Part shown: piece by piece, positions 26,172-33,888 of the stretch | Layout of the letters: each line of letters opens with the position of its first letter | Position numbering within the stretch: the stretch's first letter is position 1 | Virus record (IMG/VR): IMGVR_UViG_3300046737_000067 | Span: 1 to 41,013 of that record | DNA: 41,013 bases | Source: a virus | Direction: 5' to 3' (one strand) | Notes under the pieces: model-generated | Told to the model about the DNA's origin: nothing | Databases searched by the model: none | Seen by the model: the letters and a program-made list of their open reading frames with translations, nothing else | Translations under genes and position numbers: made by a program

Positions 26172-27367
26172 TTCTTGACCCAGGTCAGGCTCGCGGACGT
26201 CCACGGGCGGCCGTGGTCGGCCCCCTGCTCGATGTAGGGCACGAGCGCCGTCACCAGCCCGCTGTCCCAGACGCCGACGTCCCAGCGTTGATACCAGCCC
26301 GGCAGGCCATCCGGCCCGAGCACGTCGTCGGCCGTGGCCCCGTAGTATTGCAGGCAGACGTTCCCGGCCGGCGTGGACTTGGTCCCGTCTGCGGTCAGGT
26401 AGAGGTCAAGGTGGGCCACGGGCCGATAGGTGCCGCGGCGGTCGCCTGGAATCGGGTCCAGTTGCAGCATATCTTGGTCGGTCAGGTCCGAGCGGTCGAA
26501 CGAGACGCGCCCCTGCCCGTCGCAGGCGAGCACTTTGTCACCGGGGCCGATCAACCAGCCCTGTTCAGTCGTCATAGACACCTCGCAAATCGGGGGATAG
26601 GGCCGCACCACGGGCGGCTGGGGCGGCTCCGGCGGCACGGGCGGGTCTGGGGGCTCCGGCGGCTCCGGCGTCGGCTCTGGCGGCTCTGGCGCTTCGACCG
26701 GGGGCAGCGCGCGGAGCTCCGCCAGCGTCGTCTGGATGAGCACGGTCTGCGGCGGTGTGGTGAAGGTAATCGCGACCTGCTCGCCAGCCCACTGCACGCG
26801 CACGAACCGGCAGTCGCCGCGCTCGAGTTGCCGCAGCGTCGTGCCATCCCAGACCTGCACCCCGCCGCCGTCGTAGGCCGCCTGCCCCACCCAGAGGTCC
26901 GGCCCGGCGGGCGAGTATTCGAAAAGCCCCTGCACCCCGTAGTGCTGCGCGATGGGCGAGGTCGGCCCGTAGGTCTGGTCGCCGGTGATGAGTCGGCCCG
27001 TGCCCGAGCCGTCCTGCGCGCAGTAGCGCCAGCCCTGCGAGCCGATGGACCCGTCCGAGGTGTGCAGAATCCCCAGCAGGTCATAGATGAGCGGGGAGAC
27101 GCCCACGCAGGGCGGCGGCAGCGCCCTCCATGCGGCCCCGGTCCATTCCCACGCGGCCGGCACCTCGACGGACGAGGACTGCCCCGCACAGCGAAAGCCG
27201 CCGACGTCGGTCACCCGCAGAAAGAGCGGACTCTGCAGCGGCTGGGACGCCGGCAAGGGGATCGGTCCCTGGTGCGTCTGGACATGGCTGTTCGCGAAGA
27301 GGACCGCGTAGGCGCCGCCCGGCGTGGCGTCGCCATACCAGCCGCCGGGGAAGGTTGTGCGGATCAT
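26168..27367 (-). CDS. Two-domain late protein with Pro-rich linker (399 aa)
   Basis: ATG 27367 overlaps the endolysin stop (ATGA). Residues 1-215 are beta-rich (MIRTTFPGGWYGDATPGGAY, then many Trp/Gly-rich strands). Residues about 224-256 are a Pro-Glu linker with repeated PEPP and PPEP units. Residues 260-399 form a second beta-rich domain (GWLIGPGDKVLACDGQG ... WYQRWDVGVWDSGLVTALVP). The layout resembles a secreted binding protein or spike component partnered with the glycosidase next to it. Confidence 0.55.
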   Translation of the reverse strand: MIRTTFPGGWYGDATPGGAYAVLFANSHVQTHQGPIPLPASQPLQSPLFLRVTDVGGFRCAGQSSSVEVPAAWEWTGAAWRALPPPCVGVSPLIYDLLGILHTSDGSIGSQGWRYCAQDGSGTGRLITGDQTYGPTSPIAQHYGVQGLFEYSPAGPDLWVGQAAYDGGGVQVWDGTTLRQLERGDCRFVRVQWAGEQVAITFTTPPQTVLIQTTLAELRALPPVEAPEPPEPTPEPPEPPDPPVPPEPPQPPVVRPYPPICEVSMTTEQGWLIGPGDKVLACDGQGRVSFDRSDLTDQDMLQLDPIPGDRRGTYRPVAHLDLYLTADGTKSTPAGNVCLQYYGATADDVLGPDGLPGWYQRWDVGVWDSGLVTALVPYIEQGADHGRPWTSASLTWVKK

Positions 27368-27858
27368 GCGGACTCCGTCGTGCGTAGCCGGTCGAGTCGG
27401 AGCAGCACCTGGGCGGCATAGGCGACCGCCGCCGGCGCGTGCGCGCCCCCCTGTCCGCCGTTGTAGGCCGCAAGCGCCGTGCGGAGCACCGCCGCGCGCT
27501 TGGCGGTCTGGAGGCCGCGGTAGGTCGTCCCGGCCCACTCCAGGAGGTGCGCCAGGTAGCGGCACCCCCAGTGCAGCGAGGCTTCCGGCGCGAAGAGATC
27601 CCACGGCTCGCCGGTGAACCCGTGATCGACGGCGGTCGGATACATGATCTGCATGAGCCCGTAGGACGCCGAGACTTCGCGCGGCTCGCGATGCATGTAG
27701 GCCGGGTTGTTCGCGAGGTACCGCACGAAGAAGTCCGGCTCATAGCGATAAGCGTGAAACCGCGTCGCGGATTCCTGCTCGACCACAGCCGCGACCAGCA
27801 GCGGCTCGAGCCCATGCGCCGCGGCGGCGGCCGCGATCTCTGTCCGATAGGGGCTCAT
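27364..27858 (-). CDS. Endolysin: lytic transglycosylase (SLT/goose-lysozyme-like)
   Basis: This 164-residue protein starts at ATG 27858. LLVAAVVEQES holds the catalytic glutamate (E29, followed by Ser). YGLMQIMYPTA is the G-L-M-Q motif and TALAAYNGG the AYNGG motif, the three hallmarks of SLT-type transglycosylases that cut peptidoglycan. It has no N-terminal signal, so release needs a holin, and small membrane genes directly upstream fit that. Both gene ends overlap neighbours. Confidence 0.88.
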   Translation of the reverse strand: MSPYRTEIAAAAAAHGLEPLLVAAVVEQESATRFHAYRYEPDFFVRYLANNPAYMHREPREVSASYGLMQIMYPTAVDHGFTGEPWDLFAPEASLHWGCRYLAHLLEWAGTTYRGLQTAKRAAVLRTALAAYNGGQGGAHAPAAVAYAAQVLLRLDRLRTTESA

Positions 27859-28253
27859 GGCGTGACCGGCGGGACGTCTGGCGGCGTCGTCACGGCGGCG
27901 GCCGTCGCGACCAGGCCGGCGCCCTCGACGCGCCCTTCGGCCTTGTTCAGTTTCGCCGTTTCGTCGACGAGTTGGCTGAGCCGTCCATCGACGCGGTAGG
28001 CGACTTCGCGCGTCAGGTGTTTGGCTTCCTGGCTCTTGAGCGCGGCAATGATGGAGGCGAGCGTGGTCGAGGCAAAGCCGATGATGATGACCACCAGCGG
28101 CGTGTTATCGACCGCCGGCCGCAGCCACACAATCGCCGTGATCGCGCCGATGGACACCAGCGCGAGGCCGAGGCCAGACAGCACGTAGAGCCAGGCAATC
28201 GACACAGTGACCCGCTGGCGGGAATCGCGTGGCACGGGCGGCAGCGTCGTCAC
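27855..28253 (-). CDS. Two-span membrane protein, probable holin (132 aa)
   Basis: GTG 28253. Two hydrophobic segments, VSIAWLYVLSGLGLALVSIG and PLVVIIIGFASTTLASIIAA, are separated by a short turn, followed by a charged tail (REVAYRVDGRLSQLVDETAK). Class II-like holin layout and position just before the endolysin support a role in timing lysis. Confidence 0.65.
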   Translation of the reverse strand: MTTLPPVPRDSRQRVTVSIAWLYVLSGLGLALVSIGAITAIVWLRPAVDNTPLVVIIIGFASTTLASIIAALKSQEAKHLTREVAYRVDGRLSQLVDETAKLNKAEGRVEGAGLVATAAAVTTPPDVPPVTP

Positions 28254-28444
28254 CGCAGTTTCAACGAGGGCGCGCCGCCGAAGAACATGCCGACGAGCCA
28301 GAGGACGACGAGCACGACGAAGGCGACTTGCACCACCGTCGCGATCGGCTCACCCACGCCGAAGGCCGCCAGGATGCGCATGATCGCCCAGTAGAGCAGC
28401 GCGACCACGATGAGCGCGACGAGGATGCCCACCAGTCCAGTCAT
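28250..28444 (-). CDS. Small two-span membrane protein (64 aa)
   Basis: MTGLVGILVALIVVALLYWA and ATVVQVAFVVLVVLWLVGMF are two strong spans. It overlaps genes on both sides (GTGA/ATGA). It may be a second holin or an antiholin of the 28253 gene. Confidence 0.6.
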   Translation of the reverse strand: MTGLVGILVALIVVALLYWAIMRILAAFGVGEPIATVVQVAFVVLVVLWLVGMFFGGAPSLKLR

Positions 28445-28701
28445 CGATCCCCCTTGGTCGGTTTGGTTGCCGTGAAGACGCCGGATTCGGGCTCCCACGT
28501 CCAGCCCGGCCGCGCCGCGTCGATCTCCAGTTTCAGTCGTGCCTTCTTCGCTTGCCAGTCGTCGAGTTCGCGCTGGATCAGTGCCCCTTCGAGCCGCACG
28601 TTTTCGATCTTGAGCCGCTCGAGTTCCGTGAGCGGGGGGACATCGGGACCGGCGTGCAGCGGCGCCACGAGGAGCAGCATGGCGAGCAACAGGACGCGCA
28701 C
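28441..28701 (-). CDS. Spanin-like exported coiled-coil protein (86 aa)
   Basis: The GTG start lies at 28701, one base into the upstream stop. The first 17 residues (RVLLLAMLLLVAPLHAG) look like a signal or anchor. Residues 25-60 (LERLKIENVRLEGALIQREL, DDWQAKKARLKLEI) form a clear periplasmic coiled coil, as in Rz-type inner-membrane spanins. It lies next to the two holin-like genes. Confidence 0.55.
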   Translation of the reverse strand: MRVLLLAMLLLVAPLHAGPDVPPLTELERLKIENVRLEGALIQRELDDWQAKKARLKLEIDAARPGWTWEPESGVFTATKPTKGDR

Positions 28702-29915
28702 TACCCGCCTCCAAGCACGAGCCACGCGGTATCGGTCAGCGAGTAGTAGAGGAGCACGGACTTGAACTGCGTGAGGGCGTAGTCGGCCGCGCCGGGACAG
28801 AGGAACCGATTGCCGGCGGTCGAGGAGCCGGAGCTGTGCTTCAGCGTGATCGTAGAGGCGCTCAGGTTCGTGAGCCAGAGCGTGCGACTCCCGACACCGG
28901 GCGCCGCGATGCCCGTGAGGTCTTGCGGCGCCCCCGTCGTCGCCAGCCGCGCGAAATAGCCCGCACCAATGGCGTAGTTGTTCGTCGTGCCGGAGAGCGC
29001 CGTAGGGGAGACGGTGGCCCCAAGCGAGAGACTGGCATACCCGACCACTGTCGTGCCGCCGGCCAGATCGGTGATGACCGTGCCACCCACAGACGATAAG
29101 GTCGAACTGGCGCCCATCGATACACATGCCAATGCGGAGGCGCCTCGCCCACAGACTTGATCGGATCGAAGGCCCGTGGTGAACGTGTTGTAGTTCAACG
29201 TGCCATCGAGGAGCGGCACGTTCGTATTGTCCGACAAGTCCGCCACCGCCGGCCGCACCACCGTCACCGTCCCCCCGACCGTGTTCTGCCGCAAAAACTG
29301 CGACGCGCCGCCCGTGCCGGACAGACTGACACCCGCCCCGCCGCGCGCCAGGTCGATGATGGTGCCCTGCCACGTCCCGGACGTAATGGTGCCCACCGTC
29401 GCGAGTGTGGACGCCGACGTGAGTCCCGCCATCGTCGTCACGTTCGGCTGCACCGCCGTCGAGAGCGTGCCGGTCAGCGTCGTCGCGCTCACGGTGTTCA
29501 CACAGGTAATCGTCGTGCCCGATTCCGAGCAGATGGAATCCCCCACCGCCGCCGCGCCGGTAAACTTCGCGAGCTTGCCGATGGTGCCGCTGACCGTCGA
29601 ACCGCCAATCGACAGCGGCGAGCCGTTCCACATCAACGTGGATGCGTTGTTGTAGAGCCTATTCGCCGTGCTGGCCGGCACGTTGCTCGCAATCCCAATA
29701 AACCCCGCACTCGTCACCGATACCACATCAACGGGACCAGCCACGATGCCGCCCGTGCAGGGACCGGTTGATGCGCATCCCACTTTCACGGAGGTGGCGG
29801 CCGTGGACGTCGAGCGCAATGTTGAAACAACTGTATTGGCAGGTTGTGCAAAAACGTCCGCGCAACCAAACAAGTTATAGAGTAGAATCGCCACGATGCC
29901 CCCCGAAATCGACAT
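28701..29915 (-). CDS. Tail-fibre-like exported protein (404 aa)
   Basis: The protein is Ser/Thr/Gly-rich with repeating short strands (TSASTLATVGTITSGTWQGT, GGASQFLRQNTVGGTVTVV), typical of fibre or receptor-binding shafts. The N-terminus (MSISGGIVAILLYNLFGCAD) looks like a signal or lipoprotein-type start, which is unusual for a virion fibre. ATG 29915 overlaps the HNH start head to head; a GTG at 29894 with a G-rich site upstream would remove the overlap. The C-terminal part contains LTQFKSVLLYYS. Confidence 0.6.
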   Translation of the reverse strand: MSISGGIVAILLYNLFGCADVFAQPANTVVSTLRSTSTAATSVKVGCASTGPCTGGIVAGPVDVVSVTSAGFIGIASNVPASTANRLYNNASTLMWNGSPLSIGGSTVSGTIGKLAKFTGAAAVGDSICSESGTTITCVNTVSATTLTGTLSTAVQPNVTTMAGLTSASTLATVGTITSGTWQGTIIDLARGGAGVSLSGTGGASQFLRQNTVGGTVTVVRPAVADLSDNTNVPLLDGTLNYNTFTTGLRSDQVCGRGASALACVSMGASSTLSSVGGTVITDLAGGTTVVGYASLSLGATVSPTALSGTTNNYAIGAGYFARLATTGAPQDLTGIAAPGVGSRTLWLTNLSASTITLKHSSGSSTAGNRFLCPGAADYALTQFKSVLLYYSLTDTAWLVLGGG

Positions 29916-30543
29916 CGCAGGACGCATATTTGGACGATGGCTCGTCATCGAAAAAGCCCCCAAAAAACACGACGAAGTGCGGCGTTGGATCTGCCGGTGT
30001 TCATGCGGCACCCACGCCGAAGTTATCAGTCAAACCTTGCGCGATGGGCGATCGACCAGTTGCGGATGCCTGCATCGCGAATTGACGTCCGTGCGTTCGC
30101 GCACGCACGGTCAGTCGCGCACCATGGAATACCGCAAATGGAAAGCCGCGAAGAGTCGCTGCTACAACCCGAAGACCCTCAACTTTGCCGACTATGGCGG
30201 CCGTGGCATCACAATGACCGATGAATGGCGCTACGACTTTCCGCGCTTCCTGCGCGATATGGGGCCATGCCCTGACGGCCATGAATTGGACCGCATCGAC
30301 AATGATGGGCCGTATGCGCCCGGTAACTGCCGATGGACGACGAATGCCATGCAATCCTTGAATCGGCGCAATACGCTGCTCGTCACAATTGACGGTCAGT
30401 CGATGCCGTTGATGCGTGCGATTCAGCGATTCGGCAGTGTCGTGGGGTATGACACCGCGCACGACCGTGTGACGCGTCTCGGATGGACCGCACACGATGC
30501 GCTGCAGACACCGCCGGATGCGAATGGGAATCGTCATCGTTAG
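29896..30543 (+). CDS. HNH-like homing endonuclease with N-terminal zinc knuckles
   Basis: This 215-residue protein has a CRCSCGT ... SCGCLHRE metal-binding segment, then MEYRKWKAAKSRCYNPKTLN, YGGRGITM and LDRIDNDGPYAPGNCRW. That sequence of motifs is a widespread phage homing-nuclease family. It runs against the surrounding minus-strand late genes. Its start overlaps the fibre gene's start region and its stop overlaps the next gene's end by four bases. Confidence 0.82.
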   Translation: MPPEIDIAGRIFGRWLVIEKAPKKHDEVRRWICRCSCGTHAEVISQTLRDGRSTSCGCLHRELTSVRSRTHGQSRTMEYRKWKAAKSRCYNPKTLNFADYGGRGITMTDEWRYDFPRFLRDMGPCPDGHELDRIDNDGPYAPGNCRWTTNAMQSLNRRNTLLVTIDGQSMPLMRAIQRFGSVVGYDTAHDRVTRLGWTAHDALQTPPDANGNRHR

Positions 30544-31235
30544 GCTGTTCGGATCACTTCCGCACCGATAAGAAACCCTTCATTCGCGGATACCTTGGCT
30601 TTCAACCCGAGATGGATGGCCGATCCGCCTGAGGGGAACGTAATCGCGCCGCTGCGCGACACTTCGCCCGTCAGACTCGTCGCGGTCGCAATCGCGAGCG
30701 GCGTATCGGGACTGCCGCCGTCCAGATTCACCAGCGCGACACTCAGCGTCCCGGAGACGACTTGCATCGCGGTGATTTCCAGCTTGTAGGTGCCCGACAG
30801 CGTGGCCGGATCGACCAACCAGACCGCCGTCCCAGGCACGAGCTTGTCGAAGGTCGCCCCGGTCGGATACGCCAGGTCGGCAATCGCCGCGCTGGAGTTC
30901 GACCCGAAGACGAAGGCCGCCGTGCCGACGCCACTCGCCACGCCCGCATTCGTCGGCGTCACGGGGTCCACGGTCGGCCCGAGCGGGACGCCGAGGCTGT
31001 CGGTGGCGATGAGTTTCAGGTTCCCGACTGCCGGATCGAGGTAGACGACGATGCGCCCGGCCGTATCCGCGACCGCTGGCTGCGTCCACGGCGTGCCGAG
31101 ATTGGCGTCGTGGTAGACGGTGGCCGGCGTCGAAGTGCCGGAGAGGTAGAAATTCAGCAGCGCGCCGGGCGCGATGGCGCCATCGTCATCGAGGGCGGTG
31201 AACCAGAAGGCTGGCGCGAGGGCTCCAGTCGCCAT
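30540..31235 (-). CDS. Tail/fibre-type virion protein (231 aa)
   Basis: MATGALAPAFWFTALDDDGA followed by IAPGALLNFYLSGTSTPATV and VYHDANLGTPWTQPAVADTA matches the N-terminal particle-binding region seen in many tail fibre/spike proteins of podoviruses. The rest is beta-rich. It probably attaches a fibre to the tail. Located just after the ejection-type genes and before the HNH-interrupted fibre gene. Confidence 0.7.
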   Translation of the reverse strand: MATGALAPAFWFTALDDDGAIAPGALLNFYLSGTSTPATVYHDANLGTPWTQPAVADTAGRIVVYLDPAVGNLKLIATDSLGVPLGPTVDPVTPTNAGVASGVGTAAFVFGSNSSAAIADLAYPTGATFDKLVPGTAVWLVDPATLSGTYKLEITAMQVVSGTLSVALVNLDGGSPDTPLAIATATSLTGEVSRSGAITFPSGGSAIHLGLKAKVSANEGFLIGAEVIRTA

Positions 31236-32434
31236 TACTGCTCCTCATCCTGCGCGCTCGCGATGGCCCCCACGGCCCAGCGCAACGCTTCAGCCGGCAT
31301 CCCTGAGGCTTTCGCGGCACTCTGGTAGAGCCCACGCGCGAGCATGGACTTGACGACCGGGCTCCGCTCCATGACCGCCATCATAAACGTCACGGGGCTG
31401 TGCGCGAGCCATGCGAGGCCCGCCGGATCGCGATTGCCGACCATCGCCACGCGCTTCGCGATAGCATCCCGCGCCGTGATGGCCGCCCCTTCGCGCGCGT
31501 TCTTCGCAGTGAGGTCAATGCCGGATTTTTGCGCTTCGGCGGCGATTTCCTCTTTCAGCCCGCGCGCCAGTGCCTTCTCGGCTTCAATCGTCGCGCCCTT
31601 GACTTCGCCGTAGGCTTTATCTTTTAGGGCCGCATACGTGCCGGTTTTGAGCGATTGCGCCGCTTGCGGCGCCAAGTCCTGCGCGCCGTGCGCTTCCAGG
31701 AAGTTCTGGCCGACGTCGCTAATGGCATTGAGGTCGGCTTGCGGATTGACCTGATTGGCAAACTTCCGCGCCGTCTCTGAGAGACGACTGGTCACGGCCA
31801 GCGGACGAATGCCTCCCGTGAGGCTATTGATCGCGGACTTGATGTCGGCGTTCGTCGCCCCGATGATGCCGTTTAGTTTTTCAATCCCGCCTGGTGTCAC
31901 GTTGATGCCTTCATCGAGGAGCGTTTGCACGACAGGCGGGGTCGTGCCGCCTTTGACCGCCGCGAGCGTAGACTTGATGCCAGGCTTCAGGGCAGATTGC
32001 ATCAGCGCAGGCGCAAGATTCCGCGCGCCAGCCACGACGGCATTCCCGACGAGATTCGCGCCACCCTGAATCGCGGCTTGTGTCCCGGCATCGACCGCGC
32101 CCTGCCCAGCCCCCTGCGCAAATCCACGTAGGGTCGCGCCGGGTTGCTCCACGACATTGTGGGCGATGTCGGCCAGTGCGCCGGGGAGTTCTGTCGCGTG
32201 CTGCGCGAGTTGCCGATAGCCTGCGCCTGCTGCGCCTCCAACAGCGGCGCCAATCGTGCCGCCCTCGAGACTCCCGATCGTGCCGCCGACCGTGGGGAGA
32301 AAATCCGCCGCGACATCACCCCAGGTGCGCGCTTTTTTCGGCGTGGCGTCTAGCGCGGCGCTGATTTCCGCGTCGGTCGCATCATCCGGGAATTCATGGA
32401 CTTTCCCGTCTGGCCCCTGCACGCGTCGCGGCAT
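31235..32434 (-). CDS. DNA ejection/internal virion-type protein (399 aa)
   Basis: ATG 32434 is embedded in the upstream TAA (TAATG). MPRRVQGPDGKVHEFPDDAT is a short folded head, then a glycine-zipper region (VGGTIGSLEGGTIGAAVGGA) that could enter membrane. Long Ala/Lys helices follow. Glycine zippers and helical amphipathic layout are common in proteins injected with DNA, as with P22 gp7/gp16/gp20. Family is inferred from layout and position. Confidence 0.6.
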   Translation of the reverse strand: MPRRVQGPDGKVHEFPDDATDAEISAALDATPKKARTWGDVAADFLPTVGGTIGSLEGGTIGAAVGGAAGAGYRQLAQHATELPGALADIAHNVVEQPGATLRGFAQGAGQGAVDAGTQAAIQGGANLVGNAVVAGARNLAPALMQSALKPGIKSTLAAVKGGTTPPVVQTLLDEGINVTPGGIEKLNGIIGATNADIKSAINSLTGGIRPLAVTSRLSETARKFANQVNPQADLNAISDVGQNFLEAHGAQDLAPQAAQSLKTGTYAALKDKAYGEVKGATIEAEKALARGLKEEIAAEAQKSGIDLTAKNAREGAAITARDAIAKRVAMVGNRDPAGLAWLAHSPVTFMMAVMERSPVVKSMLARGLYQSAAKASGMPAEALRWAVGAIASAQDEEQ

Positions 32435-33888
32435 TACGTGCCGCCTTTCTTGACCATCTTGCCGGTCTTTGGATCGCGGACCCACTGTTCGACCGCGCCG
32501 GCCGGGGGCGGCGTGGCCGGAGGGGCGCCTGTATTCTGGTTGGCGTAATGCCCCATCGGCGTTTTCAGACTCGCCTTGCGGTTCTGCAGGAATTCTTCGA
32601 CCCGCGCCATGTTGGACATGAACGTCTCAGGCGCGAGATTCGGGTCCACCACGTCGAGGCCGAGTTGTAACTTCATGTCCGTCATCGCGCCGCCACCCAG
32701 CGCCGTGCCGAGCTCGTCCCCGATCAGTTTCTGCGCCTGCCGAATGTTCGCGACCGTCGTGTCCCCGAGTTTCGCCTGCACCGAGCCCAGGAATCGATTG
32801 ATGTCGGGATACTTCGTGCGATCCCAACTGTTCGACAGGTCTACCAGTTTCTTGATGTTCGGCAGCACGTTATCGACGGCCGCAATCGCGGTCACGGTCT
32901 TCGGATTCGTCGCGAACTTGTAGCCCGATTCAAAGGCGGCCGGCGTGAATTCAGGATTTAGATCGCGCGCTTTGTCGTAAATGGCCGCTTTCTTCCCCGC
33001 CATCGCCCCCGATCGCGACGGATAGAGCCGCAAGAACTGCGAATAGGTCAAGTCACCCGAGGCGAGGTCTTGCGCGACGCGATAGTCACGCGATCCCGGT
33101 GGCACATCCTGCGCGGACGCACCCGAGGCCGCTTGCGCCGCGTCTGACTCGCGCCGTTCGCGCGCTTGCGCCACGCCCAACTGTCCGCGCGCAATCGCGT
33201 TGGTGGCCTGCTGTTCCGGCGTAATGCCGCCCTTCGTCCCCGCGGCAACCTGCTGCTTGACGGCGGTATCGGCCTGGATGCCCGGTAACTGCGCGCGTTC
33301 CATCTCCGTGAGCGCCTTCTGCGGTCCCTGCGCATACGCGATCACGCCGTCGAGCAGGCGCGGCAACGCTTGCGGATTTTGCTGCAGCGTTTGCTCCCAC
33401 TGCGAGACGTCGTGGCCTTCTTTCTTCGCGTGCTCGATGGCCGCCTGCGCGGCCGTCGTCATGGCTTCCGGCCCGTCCTTCTCCCACGATTTCACGGACG
33501 CCGCGAGATGGCCGAAGTAGTCGCGTTCGGCGGTTTCGGCTTCCAGTTTCGCCTTGCGCGCCTTGGTGCTGTATTCATCCGCGTCGGAGAACTGCTTCTG
33601 CACGGTGGCGACGAGGTCGCCGTGGCCGCCCTTGCGCAGGAGCGTGATCGCCTCGTCCGGCGTCGTGGCCGTCGAGAGCGCCTGCTGGAGCGCGGCGCGG
33701 TCTTCGTTTTGTTTCGCGAGTCCTTCGGTGCGTTCGCGTTCCTGCGCGGCGAGGGCTTGTCGCTGTTCCTGCAAGCCCTGCGCGGCTTGCTGCTGGTTGC
33801 GCAGTTGCAGGATCTGGCTCAGCGACTCGAACGGCGTGTTGATGCGCGGTTGCTGCAGCGTGCTGTAGATCGAGGCGTCAGCGGGCAT
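32434..33888 (-). CDS. Large helical internal virion/ejection protein (484 aa)
   Basis: MPADASIYSTLQQPRINTPF is followed by an extended coiled coil (LRNQQQAAQGLQEQRQALAA, KARKAKLEAETAERDYFGHL). It is mainly alpha-helical with repeated Gln/Ala. It sits between the Gln/Asn-rich protein and the glycine-zipper protein, as DNA-injection proteins cluster in P22-like phages. Confidence 0.6.
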   Translation of the reverse strand: MPADASIYSTLQQPRINTPFESLSQILQLRNQQQAAQGLQEQRQALAAQERERTEGLAKQNEDRAALQQALSTATTPDEAITLLRKGGHGDLVATVQKQFSDADEYSTKARKAKLEAETAERDYFGHLAASVKSWEKDGPEAMTTAAQAAIEHAKKEGHDVSQWEQTLQQNPQALPRLLDGVIAYAQGPQKALTEMERAQLPGIQADTAVKQQVAAGTKGGITPEQQATNAIARGQLGVAQARERRESDAAQAASGASAQDVPPGSRDYRVAQDLASGDLTYSQFLRLYPSRSGAMAGKKAAIYDKARDLNPEFTPAAFESGYKFATNPKTVTAIAAVDNVLPNIKKLVDLSNSWDRTKYPDINRFLGSVQAKLGDTTVANIRQAQKLIGDELGTALGGGAMTDMKLQLGLDVVDPNLAPETFMSNMARVEEFLQNRKASLKTPMGHYANQNTGAPPATPPPAGAVEQWVRDPKTGKMVKKGGT

